A stretch of DNA of 64,000 nucleotides from NCBI GenBank assembly GCA_963813485.1, contig CAWEZE010000020.1:186001-250000 (forward strand). Direction: 5' to 3'. The notes under the pieces were generated by a model that was not told where the DNA came from, did no database searches, and saw nothing but the letters and a program-made list of their open reading frames with translations. Made by a program: the position numbers and the translations under genes. Positions 26,995 through 36,412 of the stretch are shown in pieces. Source of the stretch: DASQUK01 sp963813485 (GTDB taxonomy: Bacteria; Actinomycetota; Acidimicrobiia; Acidimicrobiales; VFJN01). The first letter of the stretch is position 1, and every line of letters begins with the position of its first letter.

Positions 26995-27513
26995 GTGGAA
27001 CGGCGCCCCACCCCCTCGCTCAACGAGTGGGCCGTCCTCGGCGTGCTCGTCGACAAGCCCCGCCACGGCTACGACATCGCTGCGGCGCTGCGGGCCGGCA
27101 CCCCGGTCGGCGACGTCTGGCACCTGACCCGACAGCTCGTCTACCGCGCCCTAGAGCGCCTCGAAGCGCTGGGCCTGGTCGAACCCCGCCGCACCGAGCC
27201 CAGCACCGCCGGACCACCCCGCACCGTCTATGGCGCCACGGCCCGCGGGCGGGCAGACCTTCGCCGCTGGCTCGTCACGCCCGTCAAGCACATCCGCGAC
27301 GTCCGTAACGCCTTCCTGCTCAAGCTCGTCATCACCGAACAGCTCGGTCTCGAGCCGGACGACCTCATCCAGGCCCAACGCGGGGCGTTCGCGGACCTCC
27401 TCGACCAGCGGTCCATCGAGCCGCCGAGAACCGACCACGTCGCCATGTGGCGCCACCACTCGGCCGCCGCCGTCGCCGCCTTCCTCGACGCACTCGGCCA
27501 GCCGGACACCTGA
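26995..27513 (+). CDS. PadR family transcriptional regulator
   Basis: A 172-aa regulator. The winged helix reads LNEWAVLGVLVDKPRHGYDIAAALR, LVYRALERLEALGLVEPRR and YGATARGRADLRRWL, followed by the PadR C-terminal helical region. GTG start at 26995. It is divergent from modABC and may regulate it, though PadR control of molybdate uptake is not established; inference from location only. Confidence 0.87.
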   Translation: MERRPTPSLNEWAVLGVLVDKPRHGYDIAAALRAGTPVGDVWHLTRQLVYRALERLEALGLVEPRRTEPSTAGPPRTVYGATARGRADLRRWLVTPVKHIRDVRNAFLLKLVITEQLGLEPDDLIQAQRGAFADLLDQRSIEPPRTDHVAMWRHHSAAAVAAFLDALGQPDT

Positions 27514-27560
27514 CGAACGTCACGATCACGCTGTCCCGAGCCGGATACCACGGTGGGGGA

Positions 27561-28769
27561 TCAGGGACCGGGGTCCCAGGTCGTCGGATGGCCCACGCCC
27601 AGGCGGTCGCCGACGACCAGCGCGATCAGCAGCGCCGTGGCCAGTCCCGTCACCAGCAACCCGGCGGCGTCACCGGCCAACGGCACCGCAGCGAGCAGCA
27701 CCACGGCCCCGGCCAGGCGCGTCCACGGCTGGTGGCGTCCCACACGAGCGCCGAACGCCACCACGCCGACCAGGTACAGCGCCGGCCCGCCCAGGGTCAC
27801 CAGAGCGCCGGCCGTCCCGAGGTCGTCGCCGGGATGGGCGATCACGAGCTCGTCGCCGACGGCGGTGAGCAGGATCCCGGCGACGATCGGCAGGTGGAGG
27901 TAGGTGTACGCATCACGGCCCACCTGCCCCGGGACCTCGGCGGCAGCCATGCGCCGTACCGCCCCGGTCGCCACCTGCCCGAAGTAGAGCCACCACAGCG
28001 CCACCGACGAGAGGAAGGCGACGCCCAGGGCGATCACGACCGACGCCTCCAGCCCCACGTCGGTGGCGGTGGCTCCGGCGAGCACGATGCTCTCGCCCAG
28101 GACGATGATCACGAACAGCTGGAAGCGCTCGGCGAAGTGGCCGGCGTCGATCGCCCACTCGATCATCGGGGTGCCACCGCCGAACCTCGGGAGCCAGAAC
28201 CGGGCCAGCGGTGCCGCCAGGTCGAGCCCGAACGCCGCGAGCCACAGCCCCCAGCGGGCGTTGCCGTGCACCACTGCACCGCCGATCCACAACGGGACCG
28301 ACAGGACGCTCCAGCCCAGGATCTGCTGGAAGTTGCGGTGGAACGGGCCCGGCGGCGTCACGCCCACGACGAAGGCGTTGCGCCCGACCTGCAGCGCGCA
28401 GTAGCTGGCGGCGAACAGCAATCCGTAGTCGCCGAAGCCCCCGGGGATGGCGACGGCCATGAGCAGGCTGGCCAGCATCACGAGCACCAGCACCAAGCGG
28501 ACCACCGATACCTCCGGGTCGAACCAGTTGGTCATCCAGGTGGTGTAGTTCCAGGCCCAGTAGACGGCGCACAGCAGGAACGCCGCCTCGGCCGCGCCCG
28601 CCCACGTGAGGTCCGCCAGCAGGCGGTGGGAGAGCTGGGTGATGGCGAACACGTAGACGAGGTCGAAGAACAGCTCGAAGTAGGTCGCGCGCTGCTCCCC
28701 GCCGCGCCTGCGCACGTAGCGGATGTCGGGGATGACCGACGCGGGGGCCCCGCCCGGCTCGGCGTTCAT
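27561..28769 (-). CDS. Low temperature requirement protein A (LtrA) family
   Basis: A 402-aa polytopic membrane protein with about ten hydrophobic segments. The family signature RATYFELFFDLVYVFAITQLSHRL lies near the N-terminus, with the later MIEWAIDAGHFAERFQLFVIIVLGESI. LtrA proteins were named from a Listeria cold-growth gene; the biochemical function is unknown. ATG 28769 overlaps the nucleosidase stop by four bases. Confidence 0.92.
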   Translation of the reverse strand: MNAEPGGAPASVIPDIRYVRRRGGEQRATYFELFFDLVYVFAITQLSHRLLADLTWAGAAEAAFLLCAVYWAWNYTTWMTNWFDPEVSVVRLVLVLVMLASLLMAVAIPGGFGDYGLLFAASYCALQVGRNAFVVGVTPPGPFHRNFQQILGWSVLSVPLWIGGAVVHGNARWGLWLAAFGLDLAAPLARFWLPRFGGGTPMIEWAIDAGHFAERFQLFVIIVLGESIVLAGATATDVGLEASVVIALGVAFLSSVALWWLYFGQVATGAVRRMAAAEVPGQVGRDAYTYLHLPIVAGILLTAVGDELVIAHPGDDLGTAGALVTLGGPALYLVGVVAFGARVGRHQPWTRLAGAVVLLAAVPLAGDAAGLLVTGLATALLIALVVGDRLGVGHPTTWDPGP

Positions 28770-29482
28770 CGCGACAGCTGGCGGCACGCCTCGGCGGCCG
28801 CGCTGGCGGCGGCGTTGGTGGCGACGTTCGCGTCGCGGCCGAGCCGGACCAGCTGGGGAACGCGCCCGGGGTGCCGAGCGACGAAGCGCGCCACGGCCCC
28901 CAGGTTGGGCGAGCCGTCGGGATGGGCGAGCTCGAAGACGGCCTCGTCGGCCATCCCGTCGCTGGACCGGTCGCTGATGGAGCGGACCACCGACCACGGA
29001 CAGCCACGCTCCTCGCACACTGCGGCCACCGCGGCCGTCTCCATGTCCATGGCGATCACCCCTCGGGCACGGAGCGCCGCCACCCGCTCGGGATCGACGA
29101 TGAACTCGTCCGACGTGTGCAGGGCGCCCTGGTCCGGCGCGTCGGGTTGCTCGCCCAGCGGGTGGGGCCGGTACTCGGCTCCGGACGCCCCGTCGATGAC
29201 GATGCCGGGCCTGATGACGTCGCCGATGGCCAAGCGGTCATCGATGCCACCGGCGATGCCGACGACCATCACGTGATCGATGTCGCCCGCATCGAGCATC
29301 CGCCGCGCCGCCTCGGCGGCCCCGGCAGTGCCCATTCCGGTGGTCGCCGCCACCACGGACGCCGAGCCGGACCGGCCCTCGTGGACCCTTGTACCCACGG
29401 GTGCCGACGAGGGCCGCAGCCCGAGCCGCTTCACCAGCGGCCGCAGCTCCGACGGCATGGGTGCCAGCATCCCGATACGCAT
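28766..29482 (-). CDS. 5'-methylthioadenosine/nucleoside phosphorylase family protein
   Basis: A 238-aa PNP/UDP-type nucleosidase. Blocks include ATTGMGTAGAAEAARRML, VMVVGIAGGIDD and IAMDMETAAVAAVCEERG, matching the MTA/SAH nucleosidase substrate pocket (MDMEtaA). The catalytic Asp equivalent is in SISDRSSD. Start ATG 29482; the adjacent GTG 29485 would add one residue. It is coupled to LtrA. Exact substrate uncertain. Confidence 0.85.
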   Translation of the reverse strand: MRIGMLAPMPSELRPLVKRLGLRPSSAPVGTRVHEGRSGSASVVAATTGMGTAGAAEAARRMLDAGDIDHVMVVGIAGGIDDRLAIGDVIRPGIVIDGASGAEYRPHPLGEQPDAPDQGALHTSDEFIVDPERVAALRARGVIAMDMETAAVAAVCEERGCPWSVVRSISDRSSDGMADEAVFELAHPDGSPNLGAVARFVARHPGRVPQLVRLGRDANVATNAAASAAAEACRQLSR

Positions 29483-29500
29483 CACGGGCCCCTTTCGCGC

Positions 29501-30256
29501 CTACTGGGTGGCGATCCGCAGGCGGTCGCGGAAGGCGGCCAGCGCCGACGGCTCGCCGTCGAGCTCAACGACGGAGTCGGGCCGCCGACCCCAGAGCCAC
29601 AACAGCACCGACTCGGGATCGCCCGAGACCGACGCGTCGGCGGGGCCGTCGTGGCTCGCCAGGGCGATGCTGTCGGCGCTCAGGGTGGAGCGCCAGGCCC
29701 GGCCGCCGCTGCGCACGGCGATCGTCTTGCCCTCTCCGGCGTGCGGGTCGACGGCGCCCCACTCCTCCGGCGTGACCGTATCCCAGCCGTCGCTGATGAA
29801 GGCGTCCAGCACTTCGTCGATGCCGTCGATCGCCAGCTCGGCGTCTATCGGCGTCGGCTCGCCCCGCGCATCTTCCACGTCGACACGGTGAACCGCCGTC
29901 TCCTGGGCCATCCGCCGGTACCAGAACCCCACCGTCTGGTCGGCCGGCCACCACGTGTAGGACGGCGCCGCCGGTCCCCGATCTCGCAGCTCCGCGAGCA
30001 GGGCCGCCAGCGAGGTGTCGAACCAGTCGATGACGTCGACGCCTCCTGGCGGCTCGTCCGGGTACTCGTCCGGCCGGCGCTGCAGGCGCATGCAGGCGAT
30101 CTTGTGCTGGTACACCTCCGCCGTGTGCGCGACGCAGTCGCCCACGGTCCAGCCGGGACACGTCGGGACGGGGGTGTCGAGCTCGCAGTGCCGAGCCGCG
30201 GCGGCGAGGCGGGTGCCGTCCTGCTCGAGCAGCTCCAGGAGGCGGTCGGGCTCCAT
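29501..30256 (-). CDS. Maleylpyruvate isomerase family mycothiol-dependent enzyme
   Basis: A 251-aa DinB/MDMPI-fold protein. Metal-binding His candidates lie in AHTAEVYQHK and in ETAVHRVD, and CPGWTVGDCVAH is the standard N-terminal motif. The C-terminal part resembles the MDMPI C-domain. Some members are mycothiol-dependent maleylpyruvate isomerases, but most are unassigned. It carries no linked gentisate genes, so that activity is unlikely here. Confidence 0.85.
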   Translation of the reverse strand: MEPDRLLELLEQDGTRLAAAARHCELDTPVPTCPGWTVGDCVAHTAEVYQHKIACMRLQRRPDEYPDEPPGGVDVIDWFDTSLAALLAELRDRGPAAPSYTWWPADQTVGFWYRRMAQETAVHRVDVEDARGEPTPIDAELAIDGIDEVLDAFISDGWDTVTPEEWGAVDPHAGEGKTIAVRSGGRAWRSTLSADSIALASHDGPADASVSGDPESVLLWLWGRRPDSVVELDGEPSALAAFRDRLRIATQ

Positions 30257-30349
30257 CGGGGCACGACCGTAGCCCCCGGGGGGTCGCATCGGACCCGGGG
30301 GTTACCGCCCGGTGGGCGACCTCGACGGTGCGGCGTGCCGCGGCTGCCG

Positions 30350-31231
30350 CTACGGGAGCTCGGCAAGCCTGGCGGCGGCCGGGATGCAGTTCCGCTCGAC
30401 CCAATCGGCCGGGCGATCGGTGAGTGGCATCACCATGACCCCGTCGACGCCGAGCTTGGCGTAGCCGGCCATCTCCGTGGCGAAGCCGTCGATGTCGCCG
30501 CCGTCCAGCTCCGGTCCGATGTACAGGATCGTCTTGACGATCTCGTCGTAGTCCCGGCCCACGTCGTCGCAATGCCGGCGAAGCACGTCGAACTTGTGGG
30601 CGACCTCGTCGGTCGACGCCCTGGACAGGTTGCAGGCCTGGCCGTACTGGGCCACCAGCCGCAGCGTCTTCCGCTCGCCGCTGCCGCCGACCGTGATCGG
30701 CGGGTGGGGTTGGCTGAGCGGCTCGGGCGAGCACAGGGTCTCGGCCAGCTGGTAGTGCCGGCCGTCGTAGCGCCCGTTGTTCGTCGGATCCCACATCTGC
30801 AGGCAGATCTGGAGAGCCTCCTCGAGGCGCTCGAACCGCTCGGAGACCGGCGGGAACGGCACCCCGAGACCCCGGTGCTCGCGCTCGTACCAGGCGGCTC
30901 CTATGCCGAGGGCGGCCCGGCCGCCCGACAACACGTCGAGCGTCGAGACGATCTTGGCCAGCAGCCCCGGATGCCGGTAGGTCACCCCCGTCACCAGCAA
31001 GCCGAGCCGGATCGAGGAGGTGTGGGCGGCCAGGAACCCCAGCGCGGTGTAGCCCTCGAGCATGGGATGCTCGGCCGGGGCCATGGCGTCCATCTGGAAG
31101 TAGTGGTCCATCACCGACAGCCACGTCGCGCCCGCCGCCTCGGCGGCCTCGGCCACCCGAACCAGCTCGGGAGCGATGGCGGGCGTGCCGCCGACGATGT
31201 TGAAGTTGGGGACGTGGACTCCGAGCTGCAC
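30350..31231 (-). CDS. LLM class F420-dependent oxidoreductase
   Basis: A 293-aa luciferase-like TIM-barrel enzyme. MQLGVHVPNFN start, SVMDHYFQMD, LGLLVTGVTYRHPGLLAKIVSTLDVLSGGRAALGIGAAWYEREHRGLG and PITVGGSGERKTLRLVAQYG are typical of F420-dependent members. GTG 31231 is chosen where homology begins; the frame is open further upstream. Substrate unknown. Confidence 0.9.
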   Translation of the reverse strand: MQLGVHVPNFNIVGGTPAIAPELVRVAEAAEAAGATWLSVMDHYFQMDAMAPAEHPMLEGYTALGFLAAHTSSIRLGLLVTGVTYRHPGLLAKIVSTLDVLSGGRAALGIGAAWYEREHRGLGVPFPPVSERFERLEEALQICLQMWDPTNNGRYDGRHYQLAETLCSPEPLSQPHPPITVGGSGERKTLRLVAQYGQACNLSRASTDEVAHKFDVLRRHCDDVGRDYDEIVKTILYIGPELDGGDIDGFATEMAGYAKLGVDGVMVMPLTDRPADWVERNCIPAAARLAELP

Positions 31232-31329
31232 GGCGATCTCCTCGAGCGGCGGCACTGCGAGCGTCGCAGCAACCTGTGCCCAGACCGTAGGGGTTCGAGC
31301 GCGCTCTAAGTCAAGGGTGGAACTGCCGC

Positions 31330-32503
31330 TCAGCCATCGCCCGGGACGTAGATGCCGATGCCGTCGGGGAAGTCGAGGCCCTCGTCCAGGGTCTCGACCG
31401 GGCGGGGGCTGCCGTCGGGGTCGAAGGTGATGCGCCGGACGGTGCCGGCGCCGTCGATCGGACCGATGCTGTCGGTGATGCCGATGGCCAGGTCGGCCCA
31501 GTAGAGGGAGCCGGTCGTCGCGTCGACGCCCATGCCGAAGGGGGCTCCCGTCGAGTATGGCTCGGTCCCGAGCTGCTCGCCGTCCGGCGGCGTCACCAGG
31601 GTGCGGACGAAGCGCCCGGAGTCGTCGTACTCCGCGAGCACCCCGGTGAACGCGCTCGAGACGTAGAACCCGCCGTCCGGCGCCCCCACCACGGCGTTCG
31701 GCGTGACGACATGGTCGTCGGCTGGGATGAACGGGCGCTTGTGAGCCTCGTCGGCCAGTGGCGCGCCGGTGCCGTCGACCCGGCCGCAGCCGCCGGCAGC
31801 GTCGGGGGAGGTGGGGAACGGCCCGTCGTAACGGACGATGCCGTTGCCGGGTGGGCGCGCCACTGCCAGGTACACCGCGTCGTCGACGACGTGGATGCCA
31901 CCGGGCGTCGGCAGCGCCACGTCGATCTTGCAGTACGCCACCTCCTCGCTGTCGAACGGCGGGAACCAGACGATGAGCTGCCCGGTCGGCGGACCGGTCA
32001 CCTGGTTGCCGATGTCGGTCGTGACGATGCGACCGTCGGACAGCACGCCGCAGCCGTAGTTCTCGGGACCCTCGGTCTGATAGGTGGGCACGAGCCGGGC
32101 CACCTCGCGCGCCTCCAGTTCGCCGACCGTCGCGCCCTCGAGCTCGAAGATCCCCCAGCCGGGCGTTCGTTCCGGCTGGCCCGTGTCCTCGCCGGCGACG
32201 AAGCGGCCCGAACCGTCGGGCAGCATGCACACCTGGCCGTTGATGTCGAGTCCGTCGGGATCGTCGGTGGCAGTGCGGATCACGGTCTGCTTCCGGAACG
32301 GCGGTTCCGGCTCGTAGGCGTTGAGGTTGTTGCCCTCGGTGCTGAGAACGATGGCAGCGGGCGCCTCGGCGCTGCTCGTGGTGGCGGAGGCGTGCGTCGC
32401 CGCTGTCGCCGCCGCTGTCACCGCCGTCGTCGCCGCTGCAGGCGGCCACCAGGGCCAGCGCAGCCATCGCCGCCATCGCACATGTCAGCCGCTTCGTCTG
32501 CAT
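31330..32503 (-). CDS. Secreted lipoprotein with beta-propeller (SMP-30/NHL-like), frameshifted
   Basis: About 390 aa. Lipoprotein signal MQTKRLTCAMAAMAAL with lipobox LVAAC and an acidic Gly/Ser tether, then propeller-like repeats such as GGIHVVDDAVYLAV, NAVVGAPDGGFYVSSAF and GMGVDATTGSLYWADL. One base near 32398-32405 breaks the frame between tether and domain. It follows the quinoprotein-like gene and may act with it at the cell surface; the reaction is unknown. Confidence 0.72.
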
Positions 32504-32514
32504 CGTCGTCACAT

Positions 32515-34518
32515 TCACCCTCCCGGGGTGACGGGGATGTTCAGGCCGTTGGTCGTCACGATGCGGTCGATGCCCTCGGTGATCGACGGCAGCGTCTCGG
32601 GATCATCGACCGCCAGGATGCTGAGCCGGTCGTAGCTGGCGCCGGGCGCCGGGTTCTCGGTGCCGGTGCAGTCGTCGGCGGCATCGAGGACGCACGCCAG
32701 CCCGCCCACGGGGTTGTCGGTGCCCTGCGACAGGTACACCCCGAAGGCGGTGGCCCCGTCCGACGCGGCCGGGCTGCCGGGCCGGAGCCAGCGGTCGGGC
32801 GAGCCGAGGCCTTCGGCGCGGACCTCCACTCGGAACGGATCGAGCTGGATCCTCACCGTCCCGCCGCCGGTGTCGCCTCCCACCCGCTCGGTGCTGATGG
32901 TGAAGTCGAGCGGGCAGGCCGCCGCCACGCACGGCTGGGCGAGGGCCTCGGGCGAGTTGGACGCAGGGGGTCCGGATGGCGCGTCCGACCCCGTGCTCGC
33001 GGTCGTGCCTGACGACGCCGACGGCGTGGCGCCGCCGTCGGATCCGAGGGAGAACCGGTACACGCCGCTGTTGTCGCTGGTGGTGTCGACACCGGGAGCG
33101 CGGATACCGGCCACGGCGATGACGTCGTCGCCCACCACCACCGCGCCCCCGGAGACGGCGCCGCTCAGCTCGCGCTCCCACAGGATGTCGCCGCTGCGCA
33201 GGTCGAGGGCGCGGAACGTGAAGTCGGTGCCGCCGATGAACACCACGCCGTTGGCCTCGGCGGCGGCGGCGTAGGTGGGGCCGGCCACGTCCTGCTGCCA
33301 CAGCAGGTTGCCGGAGCCGGCATCGATCGCGTGCAGGTAGGGGGCACCCCCCACGGCGGTGCCGCCGACGACAACGCCGTCGGCGAGCGCCGTCGGGCCG
33401 ATGAAGCCGCCGGTCGAGTAGTCGCTGCCCGGCTCGGGGATGCCAGGTTCCGCCACCCGGGTGCCCCACAGCGGCTCACCGGTCGCGCGGTCGACGGCGT
33501 AGTAGACGCCGTCCTTGTTGCCCAGGCCGACGGCGGCACGCCCCTCGACGTCGAACAGGTTGGGTGCGCCGGCGAAGTCGAGGTCGTCGCGGTTCGGCTC
33601 GTGCGGCTGGTATGACCAGCGCACCTCCCCGGAGTCGAGGTCGAGCGCCAGGATCGCCTCCGAGTGGCTGCCCCAGCGGTCGGTGGCGGTGCAGTTGCCC
33701 GTGCCGACGAAAACCAGGCGTCGCTCGAGGTCGACGCTCGGCGACCCCCAGACGTCGGCGCAGCCAGGACCGGTCGGCCGATCGCCGGGCGTACCGCCAC
33801 CGGCCCTGTCCGGGTCCGTCGGCGCGGTCGCGCTCGTCCACCGCTCCTCGCCCGTGGCGGCATCCAGCGCGAACACGGCCGCCGGGGTGCCGTCGTCGGC
33901 GTTGTGGACGTCGGACCCGAAGATGACCGTCCCATCGACGACGACCGGCGACGACTCGATCTCCCGGGGATCGTCGTCGTCGCCCGCCGGTGCGAGACGG
34001 TGTTCCCAGCGGAGCTCGCCGTCCTCGGCGGCGAGGGCGTAGAGCGTGTTGCCGGCGCCGAAATAGACGGTCCGCTGCCCGTCGACGTCGGCCACGGCCG
34101 CCGAGGAGACGATCTGCCCCGCGTACACGCGCGGATGCACCCGGGCCCGGAACGTCCAGCGACGCTCGCCGGTCTCGAGATCGAGCGCGTAGAAGTTCCC
34201 CGACCAGTCGCCCACGTACACCGTTCCGTCGACGACGGCGGGCGTGGCCGTGACGGCGTCCTCGGCATTGAAGAACCATGCCTCCTCGAGCTCGCCGACG
34301 GTGTCGGGCGCCAGGGCGGTGTCGCAGGGATACGAGAACGTGCGGTCGGGCCCGTGGCCCCACATCGGCCAGTCGCATTCGTCGATTGCGCCGGGTGCGG
34401 CGGGATCGTCGTCCGCGCCGCATCCGGCCAGCCACGCCAACGACAGCACCACCGCGCCCATCGCCGGCGAGGCGATGCCCCGGTGCCGCGCCGGCCCCCT
34501 CCAGCCCTGGCCTGACAC
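32515..34518 (-). CDS. PQQ-binding-like beta-propeller lipoprotein
   Basis: About 667 aa. A signal with hydrophobic AMGAVVLSLAWLAGC lipobox, then WPMWGHGPDRTF and at least six quinoprotein-type blade motifs ending in W (GERRWTF, GELRWEH, GEERWTS, GEVRWSY, GNLLWQQ, GDILWER). The C-terminal 180 residues are a separate Ser/Pro-linked domain. GTG 34518 gives a basic n-region and is preferred; ATG 34461 would leave none. Quinoprotein dehydrogenase or outer-surface assembly roles are both possible; heme-binding motifs are absent. Confidence 0.8.
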   Translation of the reverse strand: MSGQGWRGPARHRGIASPAMGAVVLSLAWLAGCGADDDPAAPGAIDECDWPMWGHGPDRTFSYPCDTALAPDTVGELEEAWFFNAEDAVTATPAVVDGTVYVGDWSGNFYALDLETGERRWTFRARVHPRVYAGQIVSSAAVADVDGQRTVYFGAGNTLYALAAEDGELRWEHRLAPAGDDDDPREIESSPVVVDGTVIFGSDVHNADDGTPAAVFALDAATGEERWTSATAPTDPDRAGGGTPGDRPTGPGCADVWGSPSVDLERRLVFVGTGNCTATDRWGSHSEAILALDLDSGEVRWSYQPHEPNRDDLDFAGAPNLFDVEGRAAVGLGNKDGVYYAVDRATGEPLWGTRVAEPGIPEPGSDYSTGGFIGPTALADGVVVGGTAVGGAPYLHAIDAGSGNLLWQQDVAGPTYAAAAEANGVVFIGGTDFTFRALDLRSGDILWERELSGAVSGGAVVVGDDVIAVAGIRAPGVDTTSDNSGVYRFSLGSDGGATPSASSGTTASTGSDAPSGPPASNSPEALAQPCVAAACPLDFTISTERVGGDTGGGTVRIQLDPFRVEVRAEGLGSPDRWLRPGSPAASDGATAFGVYLSQGTDNPVGGLACVLDAADDCTGTENPAPGASYDRLSILAVDDPETLPSITEGIDRIVTTNGLNIPVTPGG

Positions 34519-34527
34519 GGGCGTCAG
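34512..34527. promoter_or_regulatory. Palindromic operator, CTGAC-N6-GTCAG family (site 6)
   Basis: CTGACACGGGCGTCAG, spanning the preferred GTG start of the propeller lipoprotein and the last codons of the TetR gene. Confidence 0.6.
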
Positions 34528-35180
34528 GCTAGTGGCGCCGATCGTGGGCGGAAGAAGCCGCGGTGCACCACCAGGGCCAGGTTGTCGAGCAGGACGTCCT
34601 CCCCGAACCCCAGGTCCCGGCTGGTGGTGACGTAGGCGAACCGCTCGATCATCGCCAGCAGCGCCGCGGAACGCAGTTCGAGCCGACGCTGCAAGCCGCC
34701 ACCGGCAGCGGCGCCGTCCGGGTCGTCGGCCGGGTCGCGGGCTGGGCCGCCGGCCATCGAGGCCCGCAGCGTCGTGGTGATGCGCTCGAACGAATCCGAC
34801 CCGAGCCGGCCGAGCACCGGGTCGGTCACCTGGTTCTCGGTCCAGGCCCGGATCACCACGCCGTAGCGGCGATAGAAGGCGAGGAACTCGGCCAGCCATG
34901 CCCGCAGCGGGGCGACTCCAGCGGGGCCGACATCGACCACACCGAGCGACTCGGCCAGGGCGTCGGCCTCGTCGGCGCAGCGCTCCGCCAGGGTGCGGAA
35001 CAGGTCTTCCTTGTTGGCGAAGTAGAGGTAGAAGGTGCCGTGGGACACGCCCGCCACGCGCACGATGTCGTCGACCCGGGTGGCGTGGTAGCCGTTCTCG
35101 GCCAGCGCCGGGACGGCGGCGTCGAGCAGCTTGGCGCGGGTCTCGACGCCCTGGCGCCGCAGTGGTCCCCTGGATGGCAC
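34524..35180 (-). CDS. TetR/AcrR family regulator, paralogue B
   Basis: A 218-aa TetR protein whose HTH (GYHATRVDDIVRVAGVSHGTFYLYFANKEDLF) and following VIRAWTE segment match the TetR at 2061-2693. GTG start at 35180. It lies between an acyl-CoA dehydrogenase gene and the propeller lipoprotein, all on the minus strand. With paralogue A it is the best candidate reader of the seven palindromes in this window. Confidence 0.9.
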   Translation of the reverse strand: MPSRGPLRRQGVETRAKLLDAAVPALAENGYHATRVDDIVRVAGVSHGTFYLYFANKEDLFRTLAERCADEADALAESLGVVDVGPAGVAPLRAWLAEFLAFYRRYGVVIRAWTENQVTDPVLGRLGSDSFERITTTLRASMAGGPARDPADDPDGAAAGGGLQRRLELRSAALLAMIERFAYVTTSRDLGFGEDVLLDNLALVVHRGFFRPRSAPLA

Positions 35181-35200
35181 GCCCAGTTTCTAGTGCCCGG

Positions 35201-36397
35201 CTAGGCGGAGCGTTCGCCCCAGCGCCGCAGCAGGCCCCGGGCGATGACGATCCGCTGGATCTCGTTGGTGCCCTCGCCGATGATCATCAGCGGCGCGTCC
35301 CGGTAGTAGCGCTCGACGGGGAACTCGGTGCTGTACCCGTAGCCGCCGTGGATGCGCATGGCCTCGGTCGCAACCTCCAGCGCCGTCTCCGAGGCGAACA
35401 GCTTGGCCATGCCCGCCTCGACGTCCGCGCGCTCGCCGGCGTCGACCTTCTCGGCGGCGCTGCGGGTGAGCAGCCGGGACGCCTCGACGCGCGTCGCCAT
35501 GTCGGCGAGCTTGAACTGGATGGCCTGATGGTTGTGGATGGGCACGCCGAAGGTCTCCCGCTCGTGGGCGTAGCGCATGGCGGCGTCGAACGCGGCCCGG
35601 GCGACGCCGACCGCCCGGGCGGCGATGTTGACACGTCCGACCTCGAGGGCGCCGAGGATGTAGCGCAGGCCCTGCCCCCGCCCCTCGTCGCCACCGAGCA
35701 CCGCCGACGCCGGCACCCGATGGCCGCTGTACGTCATCTCCACCGTCTCGATGCCCTTGTAGCCGAGCTTGCCGACGGTCTTGCTGATGGCGATGCCGCC
35801 GAAGCCGGGCCCCGGGTCCTTCTCGACCACGAAGCAGGTGATGCCCTCGGGCGTGCGGGCGGCGAGGGCGACGAGGCCGGCCCGCTCGCCGTTGGTGACC
35901 CACATCTTGGTGCCGTCGAGGATGTACTCGTCGCCGTCGGGCGTCGCCTTGCAGCGGATGGCGCCGGCATCGCTACCGGCGTCCGGCTCCGAGAGCGAGA
36001 AGGCGCCTCGCACCTCGCCGCTGGCCAGCATGGGGAGCAGGCGCGCCTTCTGCTCGGCCGTCCCGTGGCGCACCAGCAGCGTGGCCAGGATCGTGTGGGT
36101 GTTGAGGACGCCGGCCAGCGACATCCAGCCGTACGACAGCTCCTCCATCAGCCGCGCGTACGTGACCGTGTCGAGACCCAGCCCGCCGTAGTCCTCGGGC
36201 ACCTTCGACCCGAAGAGCCCGAACGCCCGCATCTGCGCCACCAGGGGCTCGGGGAAGCGGTCCTCGTGCTCGTAGTCGGACGCCACGGGCACGACGTCCT
36301 TGCGTACCCAGTCGCGCACGGTGGCGACCAGTTCGTCGGCCAGCTGAGGATCCGTCCGGTTGGTGATCGCGGCGTCGGTGTGGCTCGTGTGGCTCAC
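35201..36397 (-). CDS. Acyl-CoA dehydrogenase
   Basis: A 398-aa dehydrogenase of the butyryl/isovaleryl-like group: FSLSEPDAGSDAGAIRCKA, MWVTNGERAGL, RETFGVPIHNHQAIQFKLADMA and the catalytic-helix region IIGEGTNEIQRIVIARGLL. Start GTG 36397. It lies 15 bases downstream of the P450 stop, so the two are probably cotranscribed. Chain length and substrate are not determinable. Confidence 0.92.
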   Translation of the reverse strand: MSHTSHTDAAITNRTDPQLADELVATVRDWVRKDVVPVASDYEHEDRFPEPLVAQMRAFGLFGSKVPEDYGGLGLDTVTYARLMEELSYGWMSLAGVLNTHTILATLLVRHGTAEQKARLLPMLASGEVRGAFSLSEPDAGSDAGAIRCKATPDGDEYILDGTKMWVTNGERAGLVALAARTPEGITCFVVEKDPGPGFGGIAISKTVGKLGYKGIETVEMTYSGHRVPASAVLGGDEGRGQGLRYILGALEVGRVNIAARAVGVARAAFDAAMRYAHERETFGVPIHNHQAIQFKLADMATRVEASRLLTRSAAEKVDAGERADVEAGMAKLFASETALEVATEAMRIHGGYGYSTEFPVERYYRDAPLMIIGEGTNEIQRIVIARGLLRRWGERSA

Positions 36398-36412
36398 GCC
36401 CTAACGCTGCCC

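Noticed and set aside
29501..30256. Dedicated maleylpyruvate isomerase of gentisate degradation
   Set aside because: No gentisate dioxygenase or fumarylpyruvate hydrolase nearby, and this family is large and mostly unassigned.
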